Part shown: positions 17,633 through 25,113 of the stretch, in pieces | Layout: every line of letters starts with the position of its first letter | Position numbering within the stretch: the first letter of the stretch is position 1 | Assembly: GCA_050948665.1 (NCBI GenBank) | Contig: JBMNEH010000001.1 | Span: 1,860,001-1,924,000, forward strand | From: JBMNEH01 sp050948665 | Lineage (GTDB): Bacteria > Bacillota > Clostridia > Christensenellales > UMGS416 | Reading direction: 5' to 3' | DNA length: 64,000 nucleotides | The notes under the pieces: model-generated | What the model saw: the letters and a program-made list of their open reading frames with translations, nothing else | Databases searched by the model: none | Told to the model about the DNA's origin: nothing | Program-made: the position numbers and the translations under genes

Positions 17633-18066
17633 CTAATTCCCCAGATAAACCCGATAGGGTTTTCTCCGGAAATAATGCATGATCTGCCTTCGCAGTTTAG
17701 AAGGATACAGCGGAAGGGTGCTCAGTTGGTCGATCTCCAACCAGGCATAACCGGTTTGATTGTTATCCGTGTGCCTCTCGCCGCCGGATATTTTGCCGGT
17801 TATTTCACAGTGAAAAATCAGATCCACGCGGTGAAACGCCTCTCAATGAGCGCTTCAATCACAAAAAGAAGCTCACTGCAGGTGATCTCCAGTCCGGTCT
17901 TCTCGCCCACCTCGCGGCATACCGCCTCCGGCATCAGTTCTCCCTCCCCTTGTCCGCCTCCGGGCATTAAAAAACTCCGCGTCAGTATCTTTCATCCTGA
18001 GGGTCAGCATTTTTCCGTCCCGGACCATCAGCGCTTTGGCAGAATTTCGAATCTCTCTTCCCGTAT
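17633..18066 (-). pseudogene. Decayed NUDIX hydrolase gene
   Basis: Reading leftward from 18066, fragments of one NUDIX protein appear in different frames. First RNSAKALMVRDGKMLTLRMKD, then the NUDIX box PGGGQGEGELMPEAVCREVG-EKTGLEI in another frame, then DLIFHCEITGKISGGE with TGYAWLEIDQLSTLPLYPSKL in a third. One shift lies at a run of six A (17969-17974), the other near 17837-17842. No ATG, GTG or TTG is available at the expected start; an ATA sits there after GAAGGG. The pieces are in the right order and together make a near full-length protein. It directly follows the inositol-monophosphatase-family gene. Assembly errors could mimic this but would need several hits in one gene. Confidence 0.8.
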
Positions 18067-18072
18067 CCCTTC

Positions 18073-18840
18073 TTATAAAGGCCGCCAGGCTTCATTCAAT
18101 ACAGCCTGCGCCTGCCGGTAGCATTGAGGCGAAGCCGCAAGCACCGTAGATTTTCTCTCGTAGCTAACTGTGTCCGTCAGGCTTCCGAAACATCCCCCGG
18201 CTTCCGTCACCAACAGTGCTCCGGCAGCATAGTCCCAGGGGGAAAGCTGATACTCGAAAAAAATATCCATTCTCCCGGCCGCCACATACGCCAGATCCAG
18301 CGCAGCGGTTCCTGTACGGCGAAGATCCCCGTTCTTAAGAAACATCCCGGCAGCGCGCATACTGGCGGCAGCCAGATCGGCGTTGTAGGGAGAGGTGCCC
18401 AACCCCACGATTGCTCCCTCATAGGAATGGGAGGATACTTTGATAGGCCGCCCGTTCAAAAAGGCGCCTTTTCCCGCCTCCGCCCGGTAAAGCTCTCCCG
18501 TAAAGGGTTGAAGCACCAGACCCAATACCGGACGCTTTTTCTTAAGAAGCGCAACGGAGACAGTGGAAATATTCCAGTTCCGCATAAAATTCGTTGTGCC
18601 GTCAATTGGGTCGACCACCCAGGTGGGCGCATCCGTCAGAGCGGCATTTTCCTGCTCCTCGGCAAAAGATCTTGAGCCTGGCAGCAGGGCATGGAGCGCC
18701 TCCAGTAAGTACTTTTCCACCGCTATATCTGTTTCGGTGACGTAATTGACATGCCCTTCCTTGGTAAATACCCTAGTGTTTGCTGCGCCCGTTACCATTT
18801 CCCCGGCTTTTAGGAGGATTTTTCCCAGCGCGTCAAGCAT
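18073..18840 (-). CDS. Inositol monophosphatase family protein
   Basis: 255 residues from the ATG at 18840; GGAGG lies six bases upstream, whereas the ATG at 18846 directly abuts it. The metal-binding and catalytic motifs are intact: EE in FAEEQE, WVVDPIDGTTNF, and the C-terminal WDYAAGALLVTEAGG. The family includes inositol-1-phosphatase/SuhB, and also fructose-bisphosphatase, PAP phosphatase and HisN-type histidinol phosphatases, which cannot be told apart here. The start overlaps the stop of the response-regulator gene by 8 bp. Confidence 0.88.
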   Translation of the reverse strand: MLDALGKILLKAGEMVTGAANTRVFTKEGHVNYVTETDIAVEKYLLEALHALLPGSRSFAEEQENAALTDAPTWVVDPIDGTTNFMRNWNISTVSVALLKKKRPVLGLVLQPFTGELYRAEAGKGAFLNGRPIKVSSHSYEGAIVGLGTSPYNADLAAASMRAAGMFLKNGDLRRTGTAALDLAYVAAGRMDIFFEYQLSPWDYAAGALLVTEAGGCFGSLTDTVSYERKSTVLAASPQCYRQAQAVLNEAWRPL

Positions 18841-19534
18841 TCTCATCCTCCGCGGACATACGGTACCCGACTCCGACTTCTGTCAGAATATATCTGGGTT
18901 CAGCGGGATTCTCTTCAATTTTTCGACGTATATTGGCCATATTCACTCTGAGAACCTGATTGTCGCGCATTGAATGAAACGGCCCCCAAACATTCTTCAT
19001 AATAGCCTCGTAGGTCATGACCTTTCCGGCATTCCGGGCAAGCAATGTCATAATGCGGTACTCCATCTGGGTAAGGTGCACCTCCTTCCCGTTTACCGTA
19101 AGTCTGCGGTTGAGCATATCAATGCACAGATCTCCTACTGTAAAGATCTCCTGCTGCTCCCTGTCGCCGGTGCGGCGCAGCGCCGCGCGAACGCGCGCGG
19201 AAAGCTCACTCGGGGAGAATGGCTTTGTGACATAATCATCGGCACCCAGATCTAGCGCTTCCACTTTATCCCCCTCATGACTTCTCGCCGAAATAACCAG
19301 TATCGGTACCTGCGAAGCAGTGCGAAGGCTACGGATGATATCCAGCCCGTCCATATCCGGTAAACCCAAATCCAGCAGGATTACATCCGGGCTTTGCTCT
19401 ACGGCCATCGCCAAACCCTCTCTGCCTTCATAGGCAGACAGCACCCGATAGTTGCTCGACCGCAGATTCTCCGCAATCAAGTCATGGATAAATACATCAT
19501 CTTCAATAACTAAGATCAACGGGTTGGATGTCAT
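18833..19534 (-). CDS. KdpE-like OmpR-family response regulator
   Basis: 233 residues from the ATG at 19534. Receiver domain with acidic pair ED at 11-12, phospho-acceptor D55 in ILLDLGLPDMDG, T/S in VISARS and K in VTKPFSP, followed by an OmpR/PhoB winged-helix domain ending VLRVNMANIRRKIE. The overall pattern is closest to KdpE. Its start lies inside the end of the kinase gene (about 32 bp overlap). No kdpFABC potassium pump genes are in the window, so the regulated target is unknown. Confidence 0.85.
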   Translation of the reverse strand: MTSNPLILVIEDDVFIHDLIAENLRSSNYRVLSAYEGREGLAMAVEQSPDVILLDLGLPDMDGLDIIRSLRTASQVPILVISARSHEGDKVEALDLGADDYVTKPFSPSELSARVRAALRRTGDREQQEIFTVGDLCIDMLNRRLTVNGKEVHLTQMEYRIMTLLARNAGKVMTYEAIMKNVWGPFHSMRDNQVLRVNMANIRRKIEENPAEPRYILTEVGVGYRMSAEDENA

Positions 19535-21053
19535 CACAGAGATCCCCTTCCATTGGCAGATTAAACACAAACAAAGCGCCACCTTTGCTGTGGTTTGCGG
19601 CGGCAATATGCCCGCCGTGTGCTTTTACAATTGTCCGGCAAATAGAAAGACCGATGCCCATTCCCCGCTGGGAATCACTGGTATTGCCGTTATGTCGTGT
19701 GTCAAATACCGAAAGCGGATTCTCTCCCAGCCCCTTTCCCATATCGATTACCCGAAATACAGCTGCATTATCCCTTTGATAAACCTGTATAACAACAGGT
19801 TCCTTCGATCCGGAGTGGGTAAGGGAGTTCTGAACCATATTCATCAGAACCTGCTCAATAAGCGTGGCGTCCATCGGCACGATCAGCAATTCTTCGGGGA
19901 TAGAGGCATGCAACGCAACGTCGGGATACCGCTTCCGGATCCGCTGCACCGCTTCTCCTACCACTTCCTCCACAGCCTCAGGGTTTTTCTGTACAGCCGC
20001 GGCGCCATCTCCGCGGATCCGGGTAATGCTCAGCAGATTCTCCACCATGCGAAGGAGCCATTGCGCGTCCTCATGAATATATCTGGTGAAATGCAGACAA
20101 AGCACGGTGTCCACCTCCTCTCCGGATTGGAGTATGCTCTCACTTGCGCCCAATATACCGGTAAGCGGTGTGCGCAGGTCATGAGAAATCGCACGAAGAA
20201 GGTTGCTCCGCATTTTCTCCTCCTCCGCTTCCGAGAGGATATCCCGCTGCCTATCGGAAAGCTCCTGACGCTCCAGTGCCAGCGTGATACTCGTGAGAGC
20301 CATTATGATGGCGGACTTAGTCTCCTCCGCATGCACCGCCTCCGCCGGAAGATACAGTCCCAATACTCCAATTGGGCCGCTTGACGATAGAATGGGGAAA
20401 AACGTGGCTCCGGCGGAAGCTATGTGTTCCGTGCCGTTTCCCGTTAACACCCGGAGCCGAAACGCGTCCGCAGCGGCAGCTGCTTCTACAGGAGGCACCG
20501 GAGAACAGCGGTGAAAACTATCGGGACTGTCCACTATCGCATTTCCGCGGACGGGGTCTCCGATATACATATATACAGTGCACTGAAAATACTCCCGGAA
20601 GAAGCCGGCAGCTACCCGCGCAATGTTATCAAAACCCCGGGTTATCAGTAAATCCCGGGTGAAGTGAAACATGGTTTTGGTGGTTTTCTCCTTGGCCCAG
20701 GCTGTGCTGGCCTCTTGCTTGACCCGCGCCGTCATGGTGGAAACCAGAACAGAGGTAATCAATGTACCGGCTAGGGTTACCAGCAAACCCGAGCCCCAGA
20801 ACCTGGGCGCATTGTGAATAGGGTCAATGCGGAGGAACATCAACAGCGTAGACAAGAGGGAAGCTAAGATTCCCGGGATCTTCCCCCGCGTAAATCGGGC
20901 TATCACAACGACAGCCATGATAAATACAAGGGATACATTGGCCTCCCCGATAAATTTCCCTCCCCATATTACGACCACGCAGGCGGCAGCCATCGTAAAA
21001 AAGAAGATGCCGACTTCCAGCAGTTTCCGTTTCCATTCCGGCATATCCGTCAT
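19503..21053 (-). CDS. KdpD-like sensor histidine kinase lacking the KdpD/USP N-terminus
   Basis: 516 residues from the ATG at 21053 (AGAGG eight bases upstream; the ATG at 21059 is too close). Residues about 10-108 form the DUF4118 four-helix membrane block of KdpD, residues about 125-260 look like a GAF domain, and then HisKA with the phospho-His near residue 291 (AISHDLRTPLTGIL) and a HATPase domain (MVQNSLTHS, DMGKGLG, GMGIGLSI). The cytoplasmic KdpD and universal-stress domains are absent. It likely phosphorylates the regulator encoded immediately downstream. Confidence 0.85.
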   Translation of the reverse strand: MTDMPEWKRKLLEVGIFFFTMAAACVVVIWGGKFIGEANVSLVFIMAVVVIARFTRGKIPGILASLLSTLLMFLRIDPIHNAPRFWGSGLLVTLAGTLITSVLVSTMTARVKQEASTAWAKEKTTKTMFHFTRDLLITRGFDNIARVAAGFFREYFQCTVYMYIGDPVRGNAIVDSPDSFHRCSPVPPVEAAAAADAFRLRVLTGNGTEHIASAGATFFPILSSSGPIGVLGLYLPAEAVHAEETKSAIIMALTSITLALERQELSDRQRDILSEAEEEKMRSNLLRAISHDLRTPLTGILGASESILQSGEEVDTVLCLHFTRYIHEDAQWLLRMVENLLSITRIRGDGAAAVQKNPEAVEEVVGEAVQRIRKRYPDVALHASIPEELLIVPMDATLIEQVLMNMVQNSLTHSGSKEPVVIQVYQRDNAAVFRVIDMGKGLGENPLSVFDTRHNGNTSDSQRGMGIGLSICRTIVKAHGGHIAAANHSKGGALFVFNLPMEGDLCDDIQPVDLSY

Positions 21054-21086
21054 CTTCATCGCCTCTTTTCCATCTCCCTTATATAC

Positions 21087-21116
21087 AACATATCACAAAC
21101 AGGAATATTTTGTCGA
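21087..21116 (-). promoter_or_regulatory. Possible promoter of the kinase / regulator / phosphatase operon
   Basis: Leftward TCGACA (21111-21116), 18-bp spacer, TATGTT (21087-21092). Weaker than the other promoters in the window. Confidence 0.35.
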
Positions 21117-21227
21117 TATCTGTTTTCTACAAATCGGAAGCCGTTCTCACACTATTCTTCCATAAAAAGCAGGAGCTTCCTTTTCACGGGATTTCCCGGG
21201 CTGCTTTTCTTCCCCCTTCGCCTGTGC

Positions 21228-21256
21228 TTGCACTTCAGCGTTGTTTAAGGTATTAT
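21228..21256 (+). promoter_or_regulatory. Promoter of the lipoprotein gene
   Basis: -35 TTGCAC (21228-21233), 17-bp spacer, -10 TATTAT (21251-21256), 31 bp before the start codon. An in-frame ATG at 21255 overlaps the -10 and can be excluded. Confidence 0.6.
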
Positions 21257-21287
21257 GTGTGGTGGTAACGGCTTCACGGAGGTTGTG

Positions 21288-22484
21288 ATGTTGAAAAACG
21301 GTTCAAGAAAAACATCGGCGCGGATACTTCTGCCCCTGCTGCTGGCATTAGGATTGCTGCTGTCCGGTTGTAAAACGGGGATCCTGCAGAACCCGGCGGT
21401 AAACTCGGTCCCTGTGGGAAGGATGATATCCCTTCAGCTACAGAGCGGATTCTTTCTGGGAAAAGCAGACGAAAATCTAACAATTACTGCATATGAGGTC
21501 ACTAACGGCTGCTTGCTGTATGCCGATACAGACGAATACAGCCACTCCATACGTTTCATTGCCGCGTCTCCCGGCAGTTGTGAAGTCACGCTTACCGGCG
21601 GCGGAAAAAGCGCTACCACCGTAGTAACGGTGACAGATAACGGTCTTGAGGACCAGGTCTTCCCCTATGACGGGGAAAGCAAGGCTTTCTCCACCGAGGG
21701 ATGCGGAGATATCGGAGACACGAATCTGACCGTAGCCTATTACAGGAACGGAGCGCAGATAGACCCAGCGCTGGTGACGGATGCCGGTATTTATACGGTT
21801 GTACTTACCTTCACCAACGCAAACGTGCCGGATACAGATGTATCCTTGGAGCGTACGCTGACCATAACCGAAAACGAGGCCTGGGAAGCCTACCTCTTTT
21901 CTCTCCGCAGAGACGATCCTCTGTTGAAGGCTGATTTGCTGCAAAGCGTAAATTGGACGGGAGAAGAACTGACACCTGCCTATACCGCGGCGGAGGGTGC
22001 TGTGGTGCAAATATCCTGTGATACCGACAGAACCGCTCCCGGTGTACATATTGTGCGGTTGTTTGTAGAGGAAGGGAACGGTTTTGCGGGAGCGGATGTC
22101 ACTGTAAAGATGACCGTGGATCCCTGTGTGACCTATCTTTTGGAGGGTGAAAACCAGCAGCAGTTTTTTGTTCGTTACGGAGAGGCCGCTGAACCTCCCT
22201 ATGTAGCCGACGGCCCCGGATACACCTTTGCCGGCTGGGACACAGACCTATCGGCCGTCACGGAAAACCTCGTCGTAACCGCCGTGTACAACTGGGAATA
22301 CTTCCCGATAACATTCGTGATGCAGAATATGACCTATACCGTCCGGCTGAGATACGGTACATTGCCGGAGCCGCCGGTGGAAAAAGCGCAGCAAATGGCT
22401 CCCGTAGGCACTTCTTTTGCGGGCTGGGACGCCGAGATACAGCCGGCTACGGCAAAGGCCACTTATACCGCGATCTACGGTTGA
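21288..22484 (+). CDS. Lipoprotein with InlB-type (Listeria-Bacteroides) C-terminal repeats
   Basis: 398 residues from the ATG at 21288, with GGAGG upstream. A basic N-terminus and hydrophobic segment lead to a lipobox, LLSGCK, with the lipidated Cys at residue 28. The middle is predicted beta-rich Ig-like sequence (VTNGCLLYADTDEYSHS, VVTVTDNG, VVLTFTNA). The C-terminus has two FAGWD-centred modules (YTFAGWDTDLSAVTENLVVTA and TSFAGWDAEIQPATAKATYTA) matching the InlB B-repeat/Flg_new type. It should be anchored on the outer face of the membrane; the function is unknown, and such repeats usually mediate surface binding. No operon partner on this strand. Confidence 0.8.
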   Translation: MLKNGSRKTSARILLPLLLALGLLLSGCKTGILQNPAVNSVPVGRMISLQLQSGFFLGKADENLTITAYEVTNGCLLYADTDEYSHSIRFIAASPGSCEVTLTGGGKSATTVVTVTDNGLEDQVFPYDGESKAFSTEGCGDIGDTNLTVAYYRNGAQIDPALVTDAGIYTVVLTFTNANVPDTDVSLERTLTITENEAWEAYLFSLRRDDPLLKADLLQSVNWTGEELTPAYTAAEGAVVQISCDTDRTAPGVHIVRLFVEEGNGFAGADVTVKMTVDPCVTYLLEGENQQQFFVRYGEAAEPPYVADGPGYTFAGWDTDLSAVTENLVVTAVYNWEYFPITFVMQNMTYTVRLRYGTLPEPPVEKAQQMAPVGTSFAGWDAEIQPATAKATYTAIYG

Positions 22485-22495
22485 TTTGTAACTCA

Positions 22496-22536
22496 AATCC
22501 CGATACGGTCAATGCCGTATCGGGATTCCTTGTTTT
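22496..22536 (+). terminator. Strong terminator between convergent genes
   Basis: Perfect 13-bp stem AATCCCGATACGG / CCGTATCGGGATT with a 6-nt loop, followed by CCTTGTTTT. It separates the lipoprotein gene from the leftward metallophosphoesterase gene. Confidence 0.9.
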
Positions 22537-23395
22537 AGGGACAAATTTCTGCAAGAATGATTTCCGTAGGATTTCCCCAGCGGGGTACATGCGCGGTGTT
22601 GGACAATCCCCGGGAAATCAGTATATTACTCCGATGTAAACCGCCGGTGTAACGCGGAAAAAGGCCCTGTCCCGGAGAAAAGATCCCCTGTTTTCCGATA
22701 CGCCACTGACCGCCGTGGGCATGTCCGCAGAATATCCCGTCGATCGGTAAGCGGGGCAATTTTACGGCCACCTCCGGGCGGTGGCATAAAAGCAGCCGCA
22801 GAGGCCCTCCCTCCTGAAATCCGGGTCCGGCGCAGAATTCCGGCAACCATTCCATGCGCTTTTTGTGCATCAGGCAGCCTATCCGAAGCCGAAGCCCCCT
22901 CACCCGGACTTCCGTAAAGCCGTCCTCCAGCAGTATGACACCGGTGCCCTCTACCCGACGCTTTTCTTTGGGCAACATATACTTTTCATGGTTGCCCAAA
23001 CCATAGAATGTAGGCGCGATTTCTGCCGCGTTCCGAAGAAAGACATACCCTTCCTCGTTATCCTCCTCCGTCTCCGGCGTGCCACGGAGGCGATGATACA
23101 AGCCGTCCAGCCCTATTGCGCACCGACCGACCCAACGCAGGAACAAGCTCTCAGCTTCCTCTTCCAGCTCCGTCATTCTAGCCTCCAAGTTATCTGCCCG
23201 AAAGCACTCCAGCATATCTCCTGCTGCCAGAATAAAGTCCGGATCCAAATGCCGGATAGCAGGCAGCAGTCCCAGTATCTGCCGGGCATGAAGATCGCTG
23301 ACCAGGACGGCGCGCAGGCGACATTCACCCTCTCCGATCCTATACCTGTTTACCTCAAAGGGAATCTGTCCTTTCATTCCCGCTCTCTTCCTCAT
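22535..23395 (-). CDS. Metallophosphoesterase (calcineurin-like)
   Basis: 286 residues. The dinuclear metal motifs are all present in order: D-x-H in LVSDLHAR, GD in LAAGDM, GNHE in GLGNHE, His in LLCHRPE and GHxH in CGHAHGGQ. The pattern resembles the YkuE/YaeI group but there is no N-terminal membrane helix. The ATG at 23395 overlaps the preceding stop as ATGA; a second ATG at 23377 is possible. It is the last gene of an operon that starts with a glycerophosphodiester phosphodiesterase, so a phospholipid or polar-lipid headgroup substrate is conceivable but not shown. Confidence 0.85.
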   Translation of the reverse strand: MRKRAGMKGQIPFEVNRYRIGEGECRLRAVLVSDLHARQILGLLPAIRHLDPDFILAAGDMLECFRADNLEARMTELEEEAESLFLRWVGRCAIGLDGLYHRLRGTPETEEDNEEGYVFLRNAAEIAPTFYGLGNHEKYMLPKEKRRVEGTGVILLEDGFTEVRVRGLRLRIGCLMHKKRMEWLPEFCAGPGFQEGGPLRLLLCHRPEVAVKLPRLPIDGIFCGHAHGGQWRIGKQGIFSPGQGLFPRYTGGLHRSNILISRGLSNTAHVPRWGNPTEIILAEICP

Positions 23396-24288
23396 GGCAC
23401 AGAAAAATCCGGTATAAACCGGGTGTCCGCCGCGCCTTTTCCCTGTATAAAAACTCTGTCCATATCCAGCGATAACGCATAATCCACGACCCGGTTGTAT
23501 TCAAAGGAAGTAATTCGCCTGTTCAGACTAGGTATGGATAAAGCCCGGCCATAGGGCACATACTGTCGCATGAGGGAGACATAGACCCAGTCCGGAAGTT
23601 CGCCGAGGATCCAGTCAAGGATCTCGCATGCCTCTTTGGATCGATTTGGCAATATCAGATGCCGGATAATCATTCCCCGAGTCATAATACCCCGGTCTGA
23701 GAAGCTGCACCCGCCTACCTGCTCCGCCATCCGGCGGAGCGCAGCTTTGGCAACGGCCGGATAATCCGTAGCGTCCGAGCAGGCAGCAGCTGTCTCCTCA
23801 TTGATGTATTTCAAGTCCGGCAGGTAAACGGATATTTTTCCATTCATTCGCTCCAGTCCCTCCAGGCTGTCATACCCTCCGGTGTTGTATACGATCGGTA
23901 CACCGGGATCAAATCCCTCAAGCACCTCTCCAAGCCGCCGGGTAAGGTGTGTCGGATTTACCAAATCGATCGTCTCCGCTCCCTGCCGCACCAAATCAAG
24001 CATCATATCGCGCAGGAATTGCATATCAGCCGGATGCCCCGTCTGGCGGCAGCTGATATCGTTATTCTGGCAGAAAACACAGCGGAGACTGCAGCCGGAA
24101 AAGAATATGGCGCCGGCGCCCCCGGTACCGCTGATACAAGGTTCCTCCCATGTATGGAGCATCGCTTTTACAACTCGCGGCATAAAACCACAGCCGCAAA
24201 AACCCCGGGAAGTGTCCTCGTCCCGGAGAGCGCCGCAGCGGCGGGGGCAATCAAAGCATTGCGCCGTCAAATATACGCCTCGCAACAT
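23392..24288 (-). CDS. Radical SAM protein, PflA-related
   Basis: 298 residues from the ATG at 24288 (24297 is an alternative). The SAM cluster motif CSLRCVFCQ (CxxxCxxC) lies near residue 70, preceded by an N-terminal Cys motif CPRRCG ... GFCGCG that is typical of the COG1313 group annotated as pyruvate-formate-lyase-activating-like enzymes. No glycyl radical enzyme is encoded nearby, so the target is unknown. The 5' end overlaps the GDPD gene by about 38 bp and the 3' end overlaps the metallophosphoesterase gene by 4 bp. Confidence 0.85.
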   Translation of the reverse strand: MLRGVYLTAQCFDCPRRCGALRDEDTSRGFCGCGFMPRVVKAMLHTWEEPCISGTGGAGAIFFSGCSLRCVFCQNNDISCRQTGHPADMQFLRDMMLDLVRQGAETIDLVNPTHLTRRLGEVLEGFDPGVPIVYNTGGYDSLEGLERMNGKISVYLPDLKYINEETAAACSDATDYPAVAKAALRRMAEQVGGCSFSDRGIMTRGMIIRHLILPNRSKEACEILDWILGELPDWVYVSLMRQYVPYGRALSIPSLNRRITSFEYNRVVDYALSLDMDRVFIQGKGAADTRFIPDFSVP

Positions 24289-24985
24289 CGGGAACATTGG
24301 TTATGACCGCGTCTACTCCTGCCTGTTTCGCCAATGCCAGGATTTTTGGATCATCCACCGTCCAGGGATGTACCTTAATGCCATTCGCATGGCAGCCCTC
24401 CACCAGCCCGGGCATCACCAAATTTTGCCAAGAGCAGTGGATCGCATCCGCGCCGATATACTTGCAGTACAGCCAGGGATCCACCATACCGCACATATAC
24501 AGTATTCCCAGGGAAATACCGGGTGCCGCCTGATGGATCTCCCGGAGCGTCAGGTGGTTAAAGGAAGAGAACATCACCTGCTGCTCCATGTTCATCTCCC
24601 GGATGAGCCGGAGACAGGCTGCCTCGATTCCGGGGTAAGGAACCCCTCCCACCTTAATTTCGATGTTGATCAGCACGCCTGAAGACTTCAGCAAAGAAAA
24701 AACCTCTGCCAATGTCGGTATGCGTTCCCCGGCGAAACCGGGGACAGCGTTTGAAAAATCCAGTGCTTTCAATTCCGCTAAAGTATGCGCCGCTACCAGC
24801 CCCGTACCATTGCTGCAGCGATCTACCGTGTCGTCATGAGTAACCACCAGTACACCGTCACTGCTGAAGTGCACATCCAGTTCCACACCGTCGGCACCCA
24901 TTTCTATCGCTTTTTGAAACGCGGCTAACGTATTCTCCGGGGCATATGCCGAGGCTCCCCGGTGCGCCTGTATCTTTGTTCTCAT
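24251..24985 (-). CDS. Glycerophosphodiester phosphodiesterase
   Basis: 244 residues from the ATG at 24985 (AGGAGG eight bases upstream). Family motifs: QAHRGASAYAPENTLAAF with the catalytic His and Glu, GADGVELDVHFSSDG with metal ligands and HDD in VVTHDDTVDR. The C-terminal ITNVPD is also typical. It hydrolyses glycerophosphodiesters to glycerol 3-phosphate and an alcohol in the cytoplasm (GlpQ/UgpQ family; no signal peptide). First gene of a three-gene operon. Confidence 0.93.
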   Translation of the reverse strand: MRTKIQAHRGASAYAPENTLAAFQKAIEMGADGVELDVHFSSDGVLVVTHDDTVDRCSNGTGLVAAHTLAELKALDFSNAVPGFAGERIPTLAEVFSLLKSSGVLINIEIKVGGVPYPGIEAACLRLIREMNMEQQVMFSSFNHLTLREIHQAAPGISLGILYMCGMVDPWLYCKYIGADAIHCSWQNLVMPGLVEGCHANGIKVHPWTVDDPKILALAKQAGVDAVITNVPDVARRIFDGAML

Positions 24986-25003
24986 TGTCCGCCTCCTTGT
25001 AAT

Positions 25004-25031
25004 AGTATAACACAACAGAACTCCTCTGCAA
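25004..25031 (-). promoter_or_regulatory. Promoter of the GDPD operon
   Basis: Leftward -35 TTGCAG (25026-25031), 16-bp spacer, -10 TATACT (25004-25009), about 20 bp upstream of the start codon's ribosome binding region. Confidence 0.6.
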
Positions 25032-25052
25032 AGTTCCCTTCACGGGTATGGA

Positions 25053-25081
25053 TGGACAACCGGCGGTCTGTACTGTACAAT
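25053..25081 (+). promoter_or_regulatory. Promoter of the rhamnosidase gene pair
   Basis: -35 TGGACA (25053-25058), 17-bp spacer, -10 TACAAT (25076-25081). Divergent from the GDPD promoter, the two -35 boxes lying about 22 bp apart. Confidence 0.5.
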
Positions 25082-25113
25082 GGGAATGTGACAATGATAC
25101 GGGAGGAACGGCC

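Noticed and set aside
17675..18121. Rightward open frame opposite the NUDIX remnant
   Set aside because: No ribosome binding site, and the opposite strand explains the sequence as NUDIX pieces.
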